Shown here piece by piece: positions 1 through 8,305 of a stretch of 45,893 nt of DNA (positions within the stretch are counted from its first letter, which is position 1; each line of letters begins with the position of its first letter). Both the position numbers and the translations under genes were made by a program. Source of the stretch: Sphingobium sp. (GTDB lineage: Bacteria; Pseudomonadota; Alphaproteobacteria; Sphingomonadales; Sphingomonadaceae); the NCBI RefSeq assembly GCF_003248505.1, contig NZ_QFOA01000020.1, forward strand, positions 1 to 45,893, written 5' to 3'. The notes under the pieces were generated by a model. That model was not told the DNA's origin. It ran no database searches and worked only from the letters and a program-made list of their open reading frames with translations.

Positions 1-1527
1 GCGCGCGACATGGCCGCGCGCGCCAAGCGACTGTGGGAGTCCGAACCGCTACCCTTCATGGTCCAGGAGGAGAGCTATCTGCTGCCGGTGCTGCTCGCCG
101 CCAGCCTGCCCTTCGGCCTCTATCCCGAAAAGCGCACGATGAAGCTGCTCGAGCGCGATTTCCGGATGCCGGTCAAGGCGGCGACGCTGATGGCGCCGGT
201 GCAGACCGATTTTCGCGGGGGCGGGCGCCCGGCGCTGCTGTACGTGGGCCGCAAGGGTCAGCTTATCACCCTCGACCTCTTCGATCCCAGGATCAACAAC
301 TACAACTTCATCGTCTCGGCCGAGTCCGGCGCGGGCAAGAGCTTCCTGCTCAACAACTTGTGCCAGCAATATTACGCGCAAGGCGCGCTGATCCGGATCA
401 TCGATATCGGCGGCAGCTATCGCAAGCTCTGCACGCTGTGCTCGGGCCGCTACATCGACATCGGCGAGGAACGGCTCGTCCTCAACCCCTTCGACATGGG
501 GCTCGCGCTCGACGGCGAGGACAAGCAGTCGGCGATCGCCATGGCGGTCGCGATCGTCGCGGAAATGGCCAACGCCGCCACCCGCAAGCCCGTTACCACC
601 TCGCAGTGGAATCTCCTCAAGTCCGCTGTCCAGTGGACAGTCGATGGCGGGCGCGGCGAGGACGGCATCGATGCGGTGCGCGAGTGGCTCGGCCGCTATC
701 CCGAGAACGCCGTCTCGGACCTCGACCGCGTCGAGCATCTCGTGCCCGTCGCGCGCGAGCTCGCCTTCAACCTGCGCGATTTCGGGTCCGGGGGCGCTTA
801 CGGCCATTTCTTCAACGGGCCTTCGACCTTCGATATCCGCAGCGACGAATTCGTCGTGCTCGAGCTCGAACGGCTCAAAGCGCTGCCGGACCTCTTTAAT
901 GTCATCGTCATGGTGGTGGTCAATGCCGTCACCCAGGAGCTCTATCTCTCCGACCGCGGCCGTCCCCGCTTCGTGCTGTGCGACGAGGCCGCCCAGTTCA
1001 TGACGCGTAGCGACGGGCAGGATCTCTCGCGTCTCGCCGAAGCCTTCGGCCAGGGCTATCGCCGGGCGCGCAAATACCAGGGCAGCTTCGGGATCGTCCT
1101 TCAGAGCATGAACGATCTGACGCTCTTCGGCGGCACCGGCCAGGTGATCCTCGAGAATGCGGCGACGAAATTCCTGCTGCAGGGCTCGACTTACGACAAG
1201 GCAGTCGACAACAAGATCCTCGACTATTCGGGCTTCGTCCTCGACCTCCTCAAATCGGTGCGCAACGCCAAGCCGAACTATTCCGAAGTGTTCATAGATT
1301 CGCCGCTTGGCCTGGGGATCGCGCGGCTGGTCGTCGATCCCTTCAGCTACTGGATCAACACCTCGGCGCCAGGCGAGGTCGCCGCCTTCGAGGCTCTGCT
1401 GCGTGCCGGGCGCAGCCCGCTGGAAGCGGTGTGCGAACTGGCCGGCGTCGATCCTGTACAAATCCTGGGTGATGCCGGCGGCCGGGAGCGCTGTTGGGAT
1501 GGCCAATCGGATGGGGCCTCGGCATGA
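1..1527 (+). CDS. traC: TraC-type T4SS ATPase, 5' end outside window
   Basis: The protein is the cytoplasmic/inner-membrane ATPase of an F-type conjugation machine, which powers pilus assembly. The reading frame is open from base 1, so the first ATG at 10 is probably internal. About 508 residues are visible, while family members usually run to 800-880, so the N-terminal part is missing. The Walker A motif GAGKS lies about 110 residues in. A Walker B-like segment (FVLCDEAAQF) lies near base 975, and a conserved glutamine-rich segment (GIVLQSMNDL) follows. The stop overlaps the next start as ATGA. Its position immediately upstream of traW and traU is the F-type order. The family call is secure; the true start cannot be seen. 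Confidence 0.93.
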   Translation, partial: ARDMAARAKRLWESEPLPFMVQEESYLLPVLLAASLPFGLYPEKRTMKLLERDFRMPVKAATLMAPVQTDFRGGGRPALLYVGRKGQLITLDLFDPRINNYNFIVSAESGAGKSFLLNNLCQQYYAQGALIRIIDIGGSYRKLCTLCSGRYIDIGEERLVLNPFDMGLALDGEDKQSAIAMAVAIVAEMANAATRKPVTTSQWNLLKSAVQWTVDGGRGEDGIDAVREWLGRYPENAVSDLDRVEHLVPVARELAFNLRDFGSGGAYGHFFNGPSTFDIRSDEFVVLELERLKALPDLFNVIVMVVVNAVTQELYLSDRGRPRFVLCDEAAQFMTRSDGQDLSRLAEAFGQGYRRARKYQGSFGIVLQSMNDLTLFGGTGQVILENAATKFLLQGSTYDKAVDNKILDYSGFVLDLLKSVRNAKPNYSEVFIDSPLGLGIARLVVDPFSYWINTSAPGEVAAFEALLRAGRSPLEAVCELAGVDPVQILGDAGGRERCWDGQSDGASA

Positions 1528-1853
1528 CACGCGCGCCCTCCCCGCATCCCGACCAGCTGCTGCTCGACTGGGAGCAGGACCCGGCCGTGCAGGCCGCCAT
1601 CGAAGCGCGCGTGGCCCAGCGAGCAGAAGCAGCAGCTATCCGCTGGCGATTGCGGCTGGTCGCCATCGAAACCTTCATGATGGGCGCGCTGGTCACGATC
1701 GCCGGCCTCGCGCTTCACCAGCCGGTCCTGCCCGCGCTGCGCGCCGGGATCATCGTCGCGGCCGCCTGCTTTGCGAGCGGCATGCTGCTGATCGGTCTTT
1801 CCGGCGCCTGCGGCAAGCTGGTGTCGCACCTGCGGCCGTGGAGGGCACGATGA
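1524..1853 (+). CDS. Small two-helix membrane protein of the tra operon
   Basis: A 109-residue protein whose ATG overlaps the traC stop as ATGA and whose own stop overlaps the next start the same way, so it is firmly part of the operon. The N-terminal 45 residues are charged and probably cytoplasmic. Two hydrophobic helices follow, at about residues 47-65 and 70-92, and the protein ends in a short basic tail. In F the slot between traC and traW is held by trbI, a small inner-membrane protein. I see no convincing TrbI sequence match here and the topology differs (two helices rather than one). An in-frame ATG at 1494 exists, but the overlapping start is preferred. Function unknown. Confidence 0.7.
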   Translation: MTRAPSPHPDQLLLDWEQDPAVQAAIEARVAQRAEAAAIRWRLRLVAIETFMMGALVTIAGLALHQPVLPALRAGIIVAAACFASGMLLIGLSGACGKLVSHLRPWRAR

Positions 1854-2203
1854 GCGCGAAGGGCGATCCGGCCCACGATCTTCGCGACCTTCTCGCCTGT
1901 GCGCGAAGCCTGGAGAACCAGGTGATCGGCATGGAAGCGGTGGCAAACGCTATCGTGACGGTGATCGCAGCGGAACGGCGCTATGCGCGGCTGAGCTACA
2001 TCAATCTTCTGGGTGTTAGCATCGCGAACGCTTCGCTTCTGGCCTTTGCCCTCTCCGGAACCCTCGATGCTCCGTTCCAAAGCGCCGTCGCGATCGGCGT
2101 AACCGCCGGTCTTGGCGCAGCGAGTTCCGGTCTCACCCTCGTCCCCTGGCACGAGATAGGCGAGCGCCTCAAGGCGCAGGTGCGGCAGTGGAGGCAGCGG
2201 TGA
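1850..2203 (+). CDS. Small two-helix membrane protein of the tra operon
   Basis: A 117-residue protein translated through an ATGA overlap with the gene before it. Residues 1-45 look like an amphipathic cytoplasmic helix. Two hydrophobic segments follow at about residues 49-65 and 73-92, and the protein ends in a basic stretch (ERLKAQVRQWRQR). No family was recognised. Its size and topology resemble the previous gene, so these may be two parts of one membrane subassembly, but this is inference from layout only. The frame is open further upstream to 1307, but that region overlaps traC and is not needed. Confidence 0.65.
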   Translation: MSAKGDPAHDLRDLLACARSLENQVIGMEAVANAIVTVIAAERRYARLSYINLLGVSIANASLLAFALSGTLDAPFQSAVAIGVTAGLGAASSGLTLVPWHEIGERLKAQVRQWRQR

Positions 2204-2436
2204 ACGGTATCTTCTCCTCGACACCGGCCCCGGGGCCTATCCGTCTGGTGCTCGGCAGCCAGGGCCTGCTGCTGGTGCAGTCCTGCATCGCTTGGCAGCT
2301 GCCCGCCGTGCCCGATCGGTTCCGCCTGCTCGTCGTCATTACCGCGATCATTGCGACTGCAGCGCTGATCAGCGCGGCGATCGGCGAGGATCGCGATGGC
2401 GGCCAGCCTGGATGGAGACGTCGTCATGGTCGCTAG
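2200..2436 (+). CDS. Small hydrophobic protein of the tra operon
   Basis: A 78-residue protein. The GTG at 2200 overlaps the preceding TGA (GTGA) and is preferred to another GTG at 2188. Two hydrophobic helices occupy about residues 17-37 and 44-64, followed by a basic tail (GWRRRHGR). The traW start at 2426 lies inside its 3' end, so the two are probably translated together. No family recognised. Real coding is supported by the unbroken chain of overlaps, not by homology. Confidence 0.55.
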   Translation: MNGIFSSTPAPGPIRLVLGSQGLLLVQSCIAWQLPAVPDRFRLLVVITAIIATAALISAAIGEDRDGGQPGWRRRHGR

Positions 2437-3070
2437 GTCTACACATTGCCCCAACCAAGTCGTGTACGCGCTGGCGACGCTGACCCTTCCCTTCGCGACC
2501 TCGACAGCGGCCCTTGCGGAGACCAGCACCATCGGTCGGACCTGGCCGATCGCAGAACCCGACGCGCTGCGCGAGATCGAGGGCCAGGCGGCGCGCGTTC
2601 CCGAAATGACGAGGGCCTTCGGCCCGCGCGAGCGCTGGTCGGCGATGAAGGCGGCGTCGCTCGGAATTGCCCACGCGGATCGGACCCGCACGGTGGTCCC
2701 TTTCTATACGCTCGACCAGGATATCCGCCTGCCAGAGGGCAAGCTGCTCTATGCCAAGGGCTACAGCTTCAACCCGCTCGCCTACGTGTCGCTGCCCCAG
2801 CGGCTGATCGTCGTGCATCCGCGCGAGCTTGACTGGGCGCTACGCACCGCAAGACCGGCCGATTTCATCCTGCTTGCAGCAGGAGGCCCCGGTGATGCCG
2901 ATGTGATCACCCTGGGCGAACGGCACGGCCGCGCGCTGTTCCTACTCGAAGAACGCGTCAAGGCGCGGCTCGGCCTGACCGTCGCGCCGGTGATCGTCGC
3001 GCAGGACGGCCAGAAGCTCGTGCTTACCGAAGTCGACAGGCGCAAAACCGACCGGAGCGCAGTGCGATGA
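2426..3070 (+). CDS. traW: TraW, F-type pilus assembly protein
   Basis: A periplasmic protein needed for F-pilus assembly, known in F to work with TrbC and TraU. The ATG at 2426 gives a signal-peptide-like start ending near TAALA; an earlier in-frame ATG at 2396 would add ten charged residues before it. The family signature follows the signal peptide (GRTWPIAEPDALREIE). The central region has conserved aromatic and proline positions (VVPFYTLDQDIRLPEGKLLY), and the end has the hydrophobic core seen in the family. The length of 214 residues matches the roughly 210 of F TraW. The gene overlaps traU by four bases (ATGA). Confidence 0.9.
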   Translation: MVARSTHCPNQVVYALATLTLPFATSTAALAETSTIGRTWPIAEPDALREIEGQAARVPEMTRAFGPRERWSAMKAASLGIAHADRTRTVVPFYTLDQDIRLPEGKLLYAKGYSFNPLAYVSLPQRLIVVHPRELDWALRTARPADFILLAAGGPGDADVITLGERHGRALFLLEERVKARLGLTVAPVIVAQDGQKLVLTEVDRRKTDRSAVR

Positions 3071-4080
3071 AACTATTGTCGCTTCGCAGATTGCTCGCGC
3101 TGGGTTGCGGCTTTGCCGCACTGGCGGTCGCGGCTCCCGCCCATGCGTCCAAATGCGAAGCGGGCACGGCGTTCAACCCGATCACCAAGGTGCGCTGGAA
3201 CTGCATCTTCCCGATCACCATCGGCGGCGTGAAGGTCGGCCCCAGTGAACCGCTCGGCAAGGCGCTCGACGCCCAGTCGGCCTCCAAGCCGCTCTGCGCC
3301 TGTCGCAAGGGCGTGACCTTCTGGTTCGGGGTGAAAGTCAGCTTCTGGTCGCCGAACAGGATGGTCGATGTGGTGACCGAACCGGGCTGCATGATGGCGC
3401 TCGGCGCGGACATCATGCCGACGGGCGGCAAGCTGCAGGGGAGCCAGAGCAGCCTCGCCGACGGCACCAACACGCGCAAGATGTTCGCGCAGATGCACTA
3501 CTACATCTCGCCGGTCTGGAAGATGCTCGACATGTTCACCGACCTGCCGTGCATCGAGGACGACGGCTTCGACGTCGCCCTCATCACCGAAGTCCTGCCA
3601 ACCTGGCAATCGGCAACGCTCGGCGCGATCATCCAGCCCGAGGCGATCCTGTTCGGCAATCCGGCCGCGGGACTTGCCTGCATGGCCGACAGCGCTGCGG
3701 CAGCCGCGGGCAAGGTCGTCGATCCGCTGTTCTGGTGCATGGGCTCGTGGGGCGCAACCTATCCGGTTGCGGGCGACATTCATTTCGGGGACAGCGTCGA
3801 GGCCTGGGCGGGACTTGCCGCGCGCGGCCTCTTCATGATGGGGAGGCTCGGCGCGCTCACAATCAGTTCGGCCGACGGCTGCTCCTTCATCCCCCAACCG
3901 GTGTGGACCAAGAGCCGCTACAAGTTCCAGTTGATGGAGCCGGTCAAGGGCGGCAGCTGCGTCAATGTCGGCCGGCCCGGTGCGCTCTGGACCAGCGCGA
4001 AGCACGCGCCAGGCAAGGACAACGCCCAGTTCATGCTCTTTGAAAAGACGATCTGCTGCGCGGGAGTATCGACGCCGTGA
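3067..4080 (+). CDS. traU: TraU, F-type conjugative transfer protein
   Basis: An exported periplasmic protein required for DNA transfer in F-like systems. The first 27 residues form a clear signal peptide (cleavage near AHAS). The mature protein of about 310 residues is rich in cysteine (for example CACRKG and CC near the C terminus), as expected for this disulfide-bonded family. The length of 337 matches F TraU (about 330). The motifs YYISPVWKMLDMFTDLPC and LFWCMGSWGATYP are characteristic. The ATG overlaps the traW stop, and the stop overlaps the next gene's GTG start. Confidence 0.95.
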   Translation: MKLLSLRRLLALGCGFAALAVAAPAHASKCEAGTAFNPITKVRWNCIFPITIGGVKVGPSEPLGKALDAQSASKPLCACRKGVTFWFGVKVSFWSPNRMVDVVTEPGCMMALGADIMPTGGKLQGSQSSLADGTNTRKMFAQMHYYISPVWKMLDMFTDLPCIEDDGFDVALITEVLPTWQSATLGAIIQPEAILFGNPAAGLACMADSAAAAAGKVVDPLFWCMGSWGATYPVAGDIHFGDSVEAWAGLAARGLFMMGRLGALTISSADGCSFIPQPVWTKSRYKFQLMEPVKGGSCVNVGRPGALWTSAKHAPGKDNAQFMLFEKTICCAGVSTP

Positions 4081-4406
4081 GCAGGTCGCCTTCCGACAAC
4101 CGCGTGAAAACGCCCGGGATCAGCCGGTGGCCTGCCCGTCAGCCCCTCAGCCCGAGCGTTTCCATCGCGGTCAGACCGGCACCGTTTCCCCCCTGCGGTG
4201 TCGGTCGGACGGTCGGCGTGGCCTTCAACACAGACGATGGACAGGCGGTGCTCCCCTCCTCGCCGTCTGTCGTCGCGGCCACGCTGACCGTCTTCGAGGG
4301 GCAGGCCGTGTTCAGGGCCGAGAGGCCGGTCAGCGACGGCGGCGTCCTGCTGTTTCGTTTGCGTCGCGGCTCGCGCGGCGTGGTTCCAGGCGAGATCCAG
4401 CCATGA
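4077..4406 (+). CDS. Hypothetical small protein between traU and traN
   Basis: A 109-residue frame that starts with GTG overlapping the traU stop (GTGA) and ends with a TGA overlapping the next ATG. The precise overlaps at both ends argue for translation. The sequence is rich in proline, arginine and serine at the start, then beta-like (VGVAFNTDDGQAVLPSS, VVAATLTVFEGQAVFRAE). There is no signal peptide and no membrane segment, so it is probably cytoplasmic unless the start is wrong. It occupies the slot of F trbC, but trbC is recognisable further downstream, so this is an insertion in the usual order. Function unknown. Confidence 0.5.
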   Translation: MSRSPSDNRVKTPGISRWPARQPLSPSVSIAVRPAPFPPCGVGRTVGVAFNTDDGQAVLPSSPSVVAATLTVFEGQAVFRAERPVSDGGVLLFRLRRGSRGVVPGEIQP

Positions 4407-6334
4407 AGGCGCGCGCCCTGCTCCTTGTCACGGTACTCGGGCTTTGCGCGCCGCTGCACGCGCAGACGCCGGAGGACCGCGCCCGCGCCGCGGCCGCCGC
4501 CGCGCGCGCCAAAAGCGCTGAGAGCGATGCGCTGCTCGATAACTACGTGACGCCGGGGTTGGCAGGCCGGAGCATCACCACGGTGGACTCCTCCAAAGCG
4601 TTCACTCCCGATCTCGCCTGCCAGAAAACCGCGACTTATCTGGAACTGCTCGCGCAGCCGAATACCACCGGCGATATCGGGACGCTCAGCATTTCGCGGG
4701 ACAGCGATCTCGACGGCAGCTTCGACGAGGCGCTGACGGTACCCGTCGTGACCTCGGGCATCTGCGCGAACGGGATCATCTCCTGCACCCCGGGGACGTG
4801 GGATGCCTGCCGGTTCTTCCGCTGGGATACCGCGACTTCGGGAGCGCTCAAGCTCAGCGAGGTCGATCTGACCGAGCTTGCCGGCTGTTACTGCGTCAAC
4901 AACAGCTGCGGCAATAACCTGGTGTGGGGCAACATCGCCTCGGTGCTGAAGGACCTCGGCGGCGGCGTCGTCGGCGCGCTCACCACGTCGGACGCGCGCA
5001 TCGCCGTTTCGCAAGCGTCGATCGAGGGGCCGGTCATCCGTTACACCGGCGCCCAGACGACCTCGTGCACAGCGCAGTCCGATGTCGGCGCCACCGCGTA
5101 CAAGAGCAATCCGGGCGCCATCTCGAGCGACGCCTCCGCCGCCGCGCAGGCCAGCAGCGTATTCCAGGCACTCGCCGCCTCCTCGACCGGCACCGGCACG
5201 TCCGAAGTCAGCCGTAGCTGCACCATCACCCGGCAGATCACCCAGGAAGAAATCACCATCGAGAAGATCATCGACCGGGTCGCGGGTGGCTATGCGACCT
5301 CTGTCACGGGCTCCCAGAACGTCACCTTCCTCATGGGCTCGCCGTCCGACAACAGCCTCTCGGGCGGATCCTGCTCGATCTTCGATTTCCACATGACACT
5401 GCGGGTCAAGGACAGCGACCGCCTGCGCCAGGTCCTCCTCACCCGCTTCGGCGCGGATGACTGGGCGCAGATCCGCATCGACGGCGAACTGCTGGGTTCC
5501 GGGCCGCAGAGCTGGACCGGGACCGGATTGCCGCCGGGCAAATGCGAGAAGAAGGGCGCTTTCTACCTGAACCCCGCGCTCGATCTGACCTCGCGGATGA
5601 CACAAGGCGATCATGACATCTGGCTGCGCGTTGCGGTGGCCGAAGGCGGCGAAGCCTATGCCGCGATCGATGCCAGCGTCGATACCGGATGCAAGACGAG
5701 CGAGCAGCTCGTCGACACCTGTTCCGGCTATGGGGCAAACGATGCCTGCCGGCTGCAGGATGAAGTGGTCGACGGGGTTACGACGTTTCGCAGCGGCGTC
5801 AACACCGGCCTATCCCCGCTGCCGCAGACGCGGGTGTTCGGGACCGGCGCCTGCACCGCGCAGGTCGCTCGCGATTTCTTCCTGCGCGAGCGAACCTACC
5901 GGTGCACCGTCGATCTGGGAACATCGGCCGAGCCCGATCTCTCGCGCGGCGCCTATATCATCGACCACTCGACCGAGACCCTGCTAGCCGACCGGGTGGC
6001 GAATACCGACGGCAGCTACAGCCTCACCACCCGCAGTTTCTCCATGCCCGATCGCGGCAGCGTCAGCGCCTGCGAGCCGATCTGCAAGACCCGCAAGGCG
6101 GAAGGGAACACGGCAGTCGCCCCCGATGGCGTAACCGGATCGAAGCAGACCGATCCGACAGGTTGGGACTATTACTACCGCACCTGCCAGGACAGCAACG
6201 TTTGCCCGGCCGGGGACGGCGAGGAGCTCGTCGAGGGCTGCGGCTGTCTCGATGATTTTCCCGAGGCGGCGGTGATGATGCAGACGGTGCGCCTTGGCGG
6301 GGCGGACATGGTCTGCACGAGCAGCGTGCGATGA
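4403..6334 (+). CDS. traN: TraN-like mating-pair stabilisation protein, N-terminal and middle part
   Basis: A 643-residue exported protein. The start at 4403 overlaps the previous stop (ATGA) and gives a typical signal peptide ending near LHAQ. The mature part is cysteine-rich and full of short beta segments, with TraN-like blocks such as RSCTITRQITQEE and SCSIFDFHMTLRVKD. It ends at a cysteine-rich segment (EELVEGCGCLDDF). The conserved C-terminal TraN domain is absent and is found instead in the next gene. By F analogy the protein sits in the outer membrane or on the donor surface and binds a recipient receptor. The frame is open upstream to 3965, but that part overlaps traU. The assignment is by position and by the complementary next gene. 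Confidence 0.75.
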   Translation: MKARALLLVTVLGLCAPLHAQTPEDRARAAAAAARAKSAESDALLDNYVTPGLAGRSITTVDSSKAFTPDLACQKTATYLELLAQPNTTGDIGTLSISRDSDLDGSFDEALTVPVVTSGICANGIISCTPGTWDACRFFRWDTATSGALKLSEVDLTELAGCYCVNNSCGNNLVWGNIASVLKDLGGGVVGALTTSDARIAVSQASIEGPVIRYTGAQTTSCTAQSDVGATAYKSNPGAISSDASAAAQASSVFQALAASSTGTGTSEVSRSCTITRQITQEEITIEKIIDRVAGGYATSVTGSQNVTFLMGSPSDNSLSGGSCSIFDFHMTLRVKDSDRLRQVLLTRFGADDWAQIRIDGELLGSGPQSWTGTGLPPGKCEKKGAFYLNPALDLTSRMTQGDHDIWLRVAVAEGGEAYAAIDASVDTGCKTSEQLVDTCSGYGANDACRLQDEVVDGVTTFRSGVNTGLSPLPQTRVFGTGACTAQVARDFFLRERTYRCTVDLGTSAEPDLSRGAYIIDHSTETLLADRVANTDGSYSLTTRSFSMPDRGSVSACEPICKTRKAEGNTAVAPDGVTGSKQTDPTGWDYYYRTCQDSNVCPAGDGEELVEGCGCLDDFPEAAVMMQTVRLGGADMVCTSSVR

Positions 6335-7425
6335 GTGCCGTGCGGTCCCACCTTGCAGCGGCCATGCTGCTTATGACCGGCGTGCTGGTGTTTCCCGCAG
6401 GCGCGGCCGCGCAGCAGCTTTGCGCCGTTGATCTCGACGGCAACGGCGATGCGGCCGACGAAGGCGAAACGGCCGCCTGCCATCTGACCGCTTCGGGTGG
6501 ATGGATGTGCCCGATCGGCCAGACGACGTGCGAGGCGGACACGGCAGGCGCGCTCCACTGCCCGCTCGGCGATCAATACGCATGCGAGGTTCCCGCGAGC
6601 GGCGGCGCGGCCGCCTGCTCGGCCAACACCTGCATCGACACCAGCGCCAATCCTGTCGTCGAGGACGCGGCGCTCGACGATCCCGGGGTCGAGGCCGACG
6701 GCGGCGTCGATGCGGGCGGCAATTGCCTGGGTACGATCGAGATCTTTTCGGGCCGCGCCGCGCGCTGTCGCCCCGCAGGTCTCAGCACCACGTTCCAGAA
6801 CTGCTGCAAGGACAAGGGGAAGATCGTCAAGGACGGCATGGGCGGTTCGATCTCGTCGATCTCGACCAAGATCGCCGTCGCCAAGGGCGTCTTCACGGGG
6901 CTTAAAGCGGCTTACACCGCCTTCAAGGCGGGGGCGACCGCGAGCCAGGCGGCAAGCGCGGGCGCCAATGCGATCATCGTCGGCCTCGATCCCACCTCGA
7001 TCGCGATCAGCCTTGCCGTCAATTTCATGATCGAGGTGCTGCTGCAGGGCTGCGACCAGGAGGACATGGAAGTGGGCATGCTGCGCGGCTCGGGGATGTG
7101 CCACGAGGTCGGCAGCTATTGCTCGTCGAAGATCCTGGGCATCTGCGTGCAGAAAGCGAAAGGCCACTGCTGCTTCAACACCAAGCTCGGCCGCATCATC
7201 CAGGAACAGGGACGCCCCCAGCTCAAGAGCTTCGCCGAGAAGGGCTGGGGCACGGCGAAGAAGCCTTACTGCCGCGGCTTCACGGCGGAAGAATTCCAGG
7301 CGCTCGATTTCAGCAGGATGGATCTCTCGGAATATTACGAGGAGATCGAAACGCGCGCCCAGAGCGAAATCCAGATCGACATGAAGGACAAGATCGATGC
7401 CTATATGCAGACGATCAGCAACTAG
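6331..7425 (+). CDS. traN: TraN-like protein carrying the conserved C-terminal domain
   Basis: A 364-residue protein with its own signal peptide (cleavage near AAAQ) and an ATGA overlap with the gene before. After a cysteine-rich repeat-like start comes RPAGLSTTFQNCCKDKG and then a hydrophobic, alanine-rich stretch. The end is unmistakably that of F TraN: SKILGICVQKAKGHCCF, NTKLGRIIQEQGRPQL, YCRGFTAEEFQALDFSRMD. In F this segment lies at residues 400-600 of one chain. Here it is a separate exported protein, so the two TraN parts must meet in the periplasm or outer membrane, or act separately. Neither gene looks broken by a frameshift. Confidence 0.82.
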   Translation: MSAVRSHLAAAMLLMTGVLVFPAGAAAQQLCAVDLDGNGDAADEGETAACHLTASGGWMCPIGQTTCEADTAGALHCPLGDQYACEVPASGGAAACSANTCIDTSANPVVEDAALDDPGVEADGGVDAGGNCLGTIEIFSGRAARCRPAGLSTTFQNCCKDKGKIVKDGMGGSISSISTKIAVAKGVFTGLKAAYTAFKAGATASQAASAGANAIIVGLDPTSIAISLAVNFMIEVLLQGCDQEDMEVGMLRGSGMCHEVGSYCSSKILGICVQKAKGHCCFNTKLGRIIQEQGRPQLKSFAEKGWGTAKKPYCRGFTAEEFQALDFSRMDLSEYYEEIETRAQSEIQIDMKDKIDAYMQTISN

Positions 7426-8305
7426 GCGTGGCCTGCTCGTGGCAGGCCCTGTCTACTTGGTCGGCCTCACCTGTTTCGCGACCGTCGCGGAGGCGAACGA
7501 GCCGCCGGTCGCGACTGAACAGGCACAGCACAAAAACGCCCGCACGCGGATCGAGGGCCAGGGCGCGCAAACGATGGAGCGCGTCAAACGCGCCGCCGGC
7601 AAAGCGAAGGCCACAAGGGTCCCCTCGCCCGTTCTGCCCGCGATGCCAGACACCGCCACGCAGCGCCGCGCTTTCGAGGGGCTTCGCCGCCGCAAGACGG
7701 ATTCTGCCATGTCGGCACGCGCGGAAAAAGACGTCACGGCGGCGCGCGAAGCGCTCGCCGCCGAGCGGGAAGCTGCCAGTCGCCGGGTCGCGCAGGCGCT
7801 GGGACTGGAACAGCCCGAAGCCGCGGCGCTGGCCGGCGTGGTCTCCGCTGGTGCTGAGACGCGCTGGGTGCCGGTGCTGTTCGTGTCGTCCGCGATGCCG
7901 GTCGCGACACTGCGGACCTACGCGGGCCAACTCGAGCGGGCCGGCGGCGTCATGGCGTTTCGGGGAATGCCAGGCGGGATGCGGCAGGTCGCGCCGATGG
8001 CGAAGCTGTCGGCGGCGATCCTGCGCATCGATCCGGGCTGCGACGGTCCCGCCTGCGCCATGCGCGATGTGCAGCTGATCGTCGATCCGCTGGTCTTCCG
8101 CCAGCATGGCGTCACCCGGGTGCCCGCGCTGGCAATGGTCCCCGGCGATCCCACCCAGCCCTATTGCGAGCGCGACGAAACGGCCCCGCGCGCGCGGCAT
8201 CTCGTGTTCGGCGACGCGGCGCTTACCGGGCTGCTCGAGGAATATGGCCGCCTCGGCGGCGGAGAGGAGGTGCGGGATGCTCTCGCTCGCCTGGCGCGCC
8301 GGTAA
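7397..8305 (+). CDS. trbC: TrbC, F-type pilin assembly protein
   Basis: A periplasmic pilus-assembly protein that in F works with TraW. The C-terminal 150 residues carry the family pattern: VLFVSSAMPVATLRTYA, MAFRGMPGGM, then IDPLVFRQHGV with RVPALAMV, a thioredoxin-like fold without a CXXC pair. The N-terminal half is a hydrophobic leader followed by a charged alanine/arginine-rich helix, longer than in F TrbC (302 against about 210 residues). The ATG at 7397 overlaps the previous gene by 29 bases; a GTG at 7439 is an alternative start that would shorten the leader. Order here is traN then trbC, the reverse of F. Confidence 0.85.
   Translation: MPICRRSATRRGLLVAGPVYLVGLTCFATVAEANEPPVATEQAQHKNARTRIEGQGAQTMERVKRAAGKAKATRVPSPVLPAMPDTATQRRAFEGLRRRKTDSAMSARAEKDVTAAREALAAEREAASRRVAQALGLEQPEAAALAGVVSAGAETRWVPVLFVSSAMPVATLRTYAGQLERAGGVMAFRGMPGGMRQVAPMAKLSAAILRIDPGCDGPACAMRDVQLIVDPLVFRQHGVTRVPALAMVPGDPTQPYCERDETAPRARHLVFGDAALTGLLEEYGRLGGGEEVRDALARLARR

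Noticed and set aside
49..1530. Minus-strand open frame opposite traC
   Set aside because: Antisense shadow of a clear ATPase gene with intact Walker motifs.
3965..4402. Upstream extension of the first traN-like gene
   Set aside because: Overlaps traU and a small gene; the ATG at 4403 gives a proper signal peptide and an operon-type overlap.
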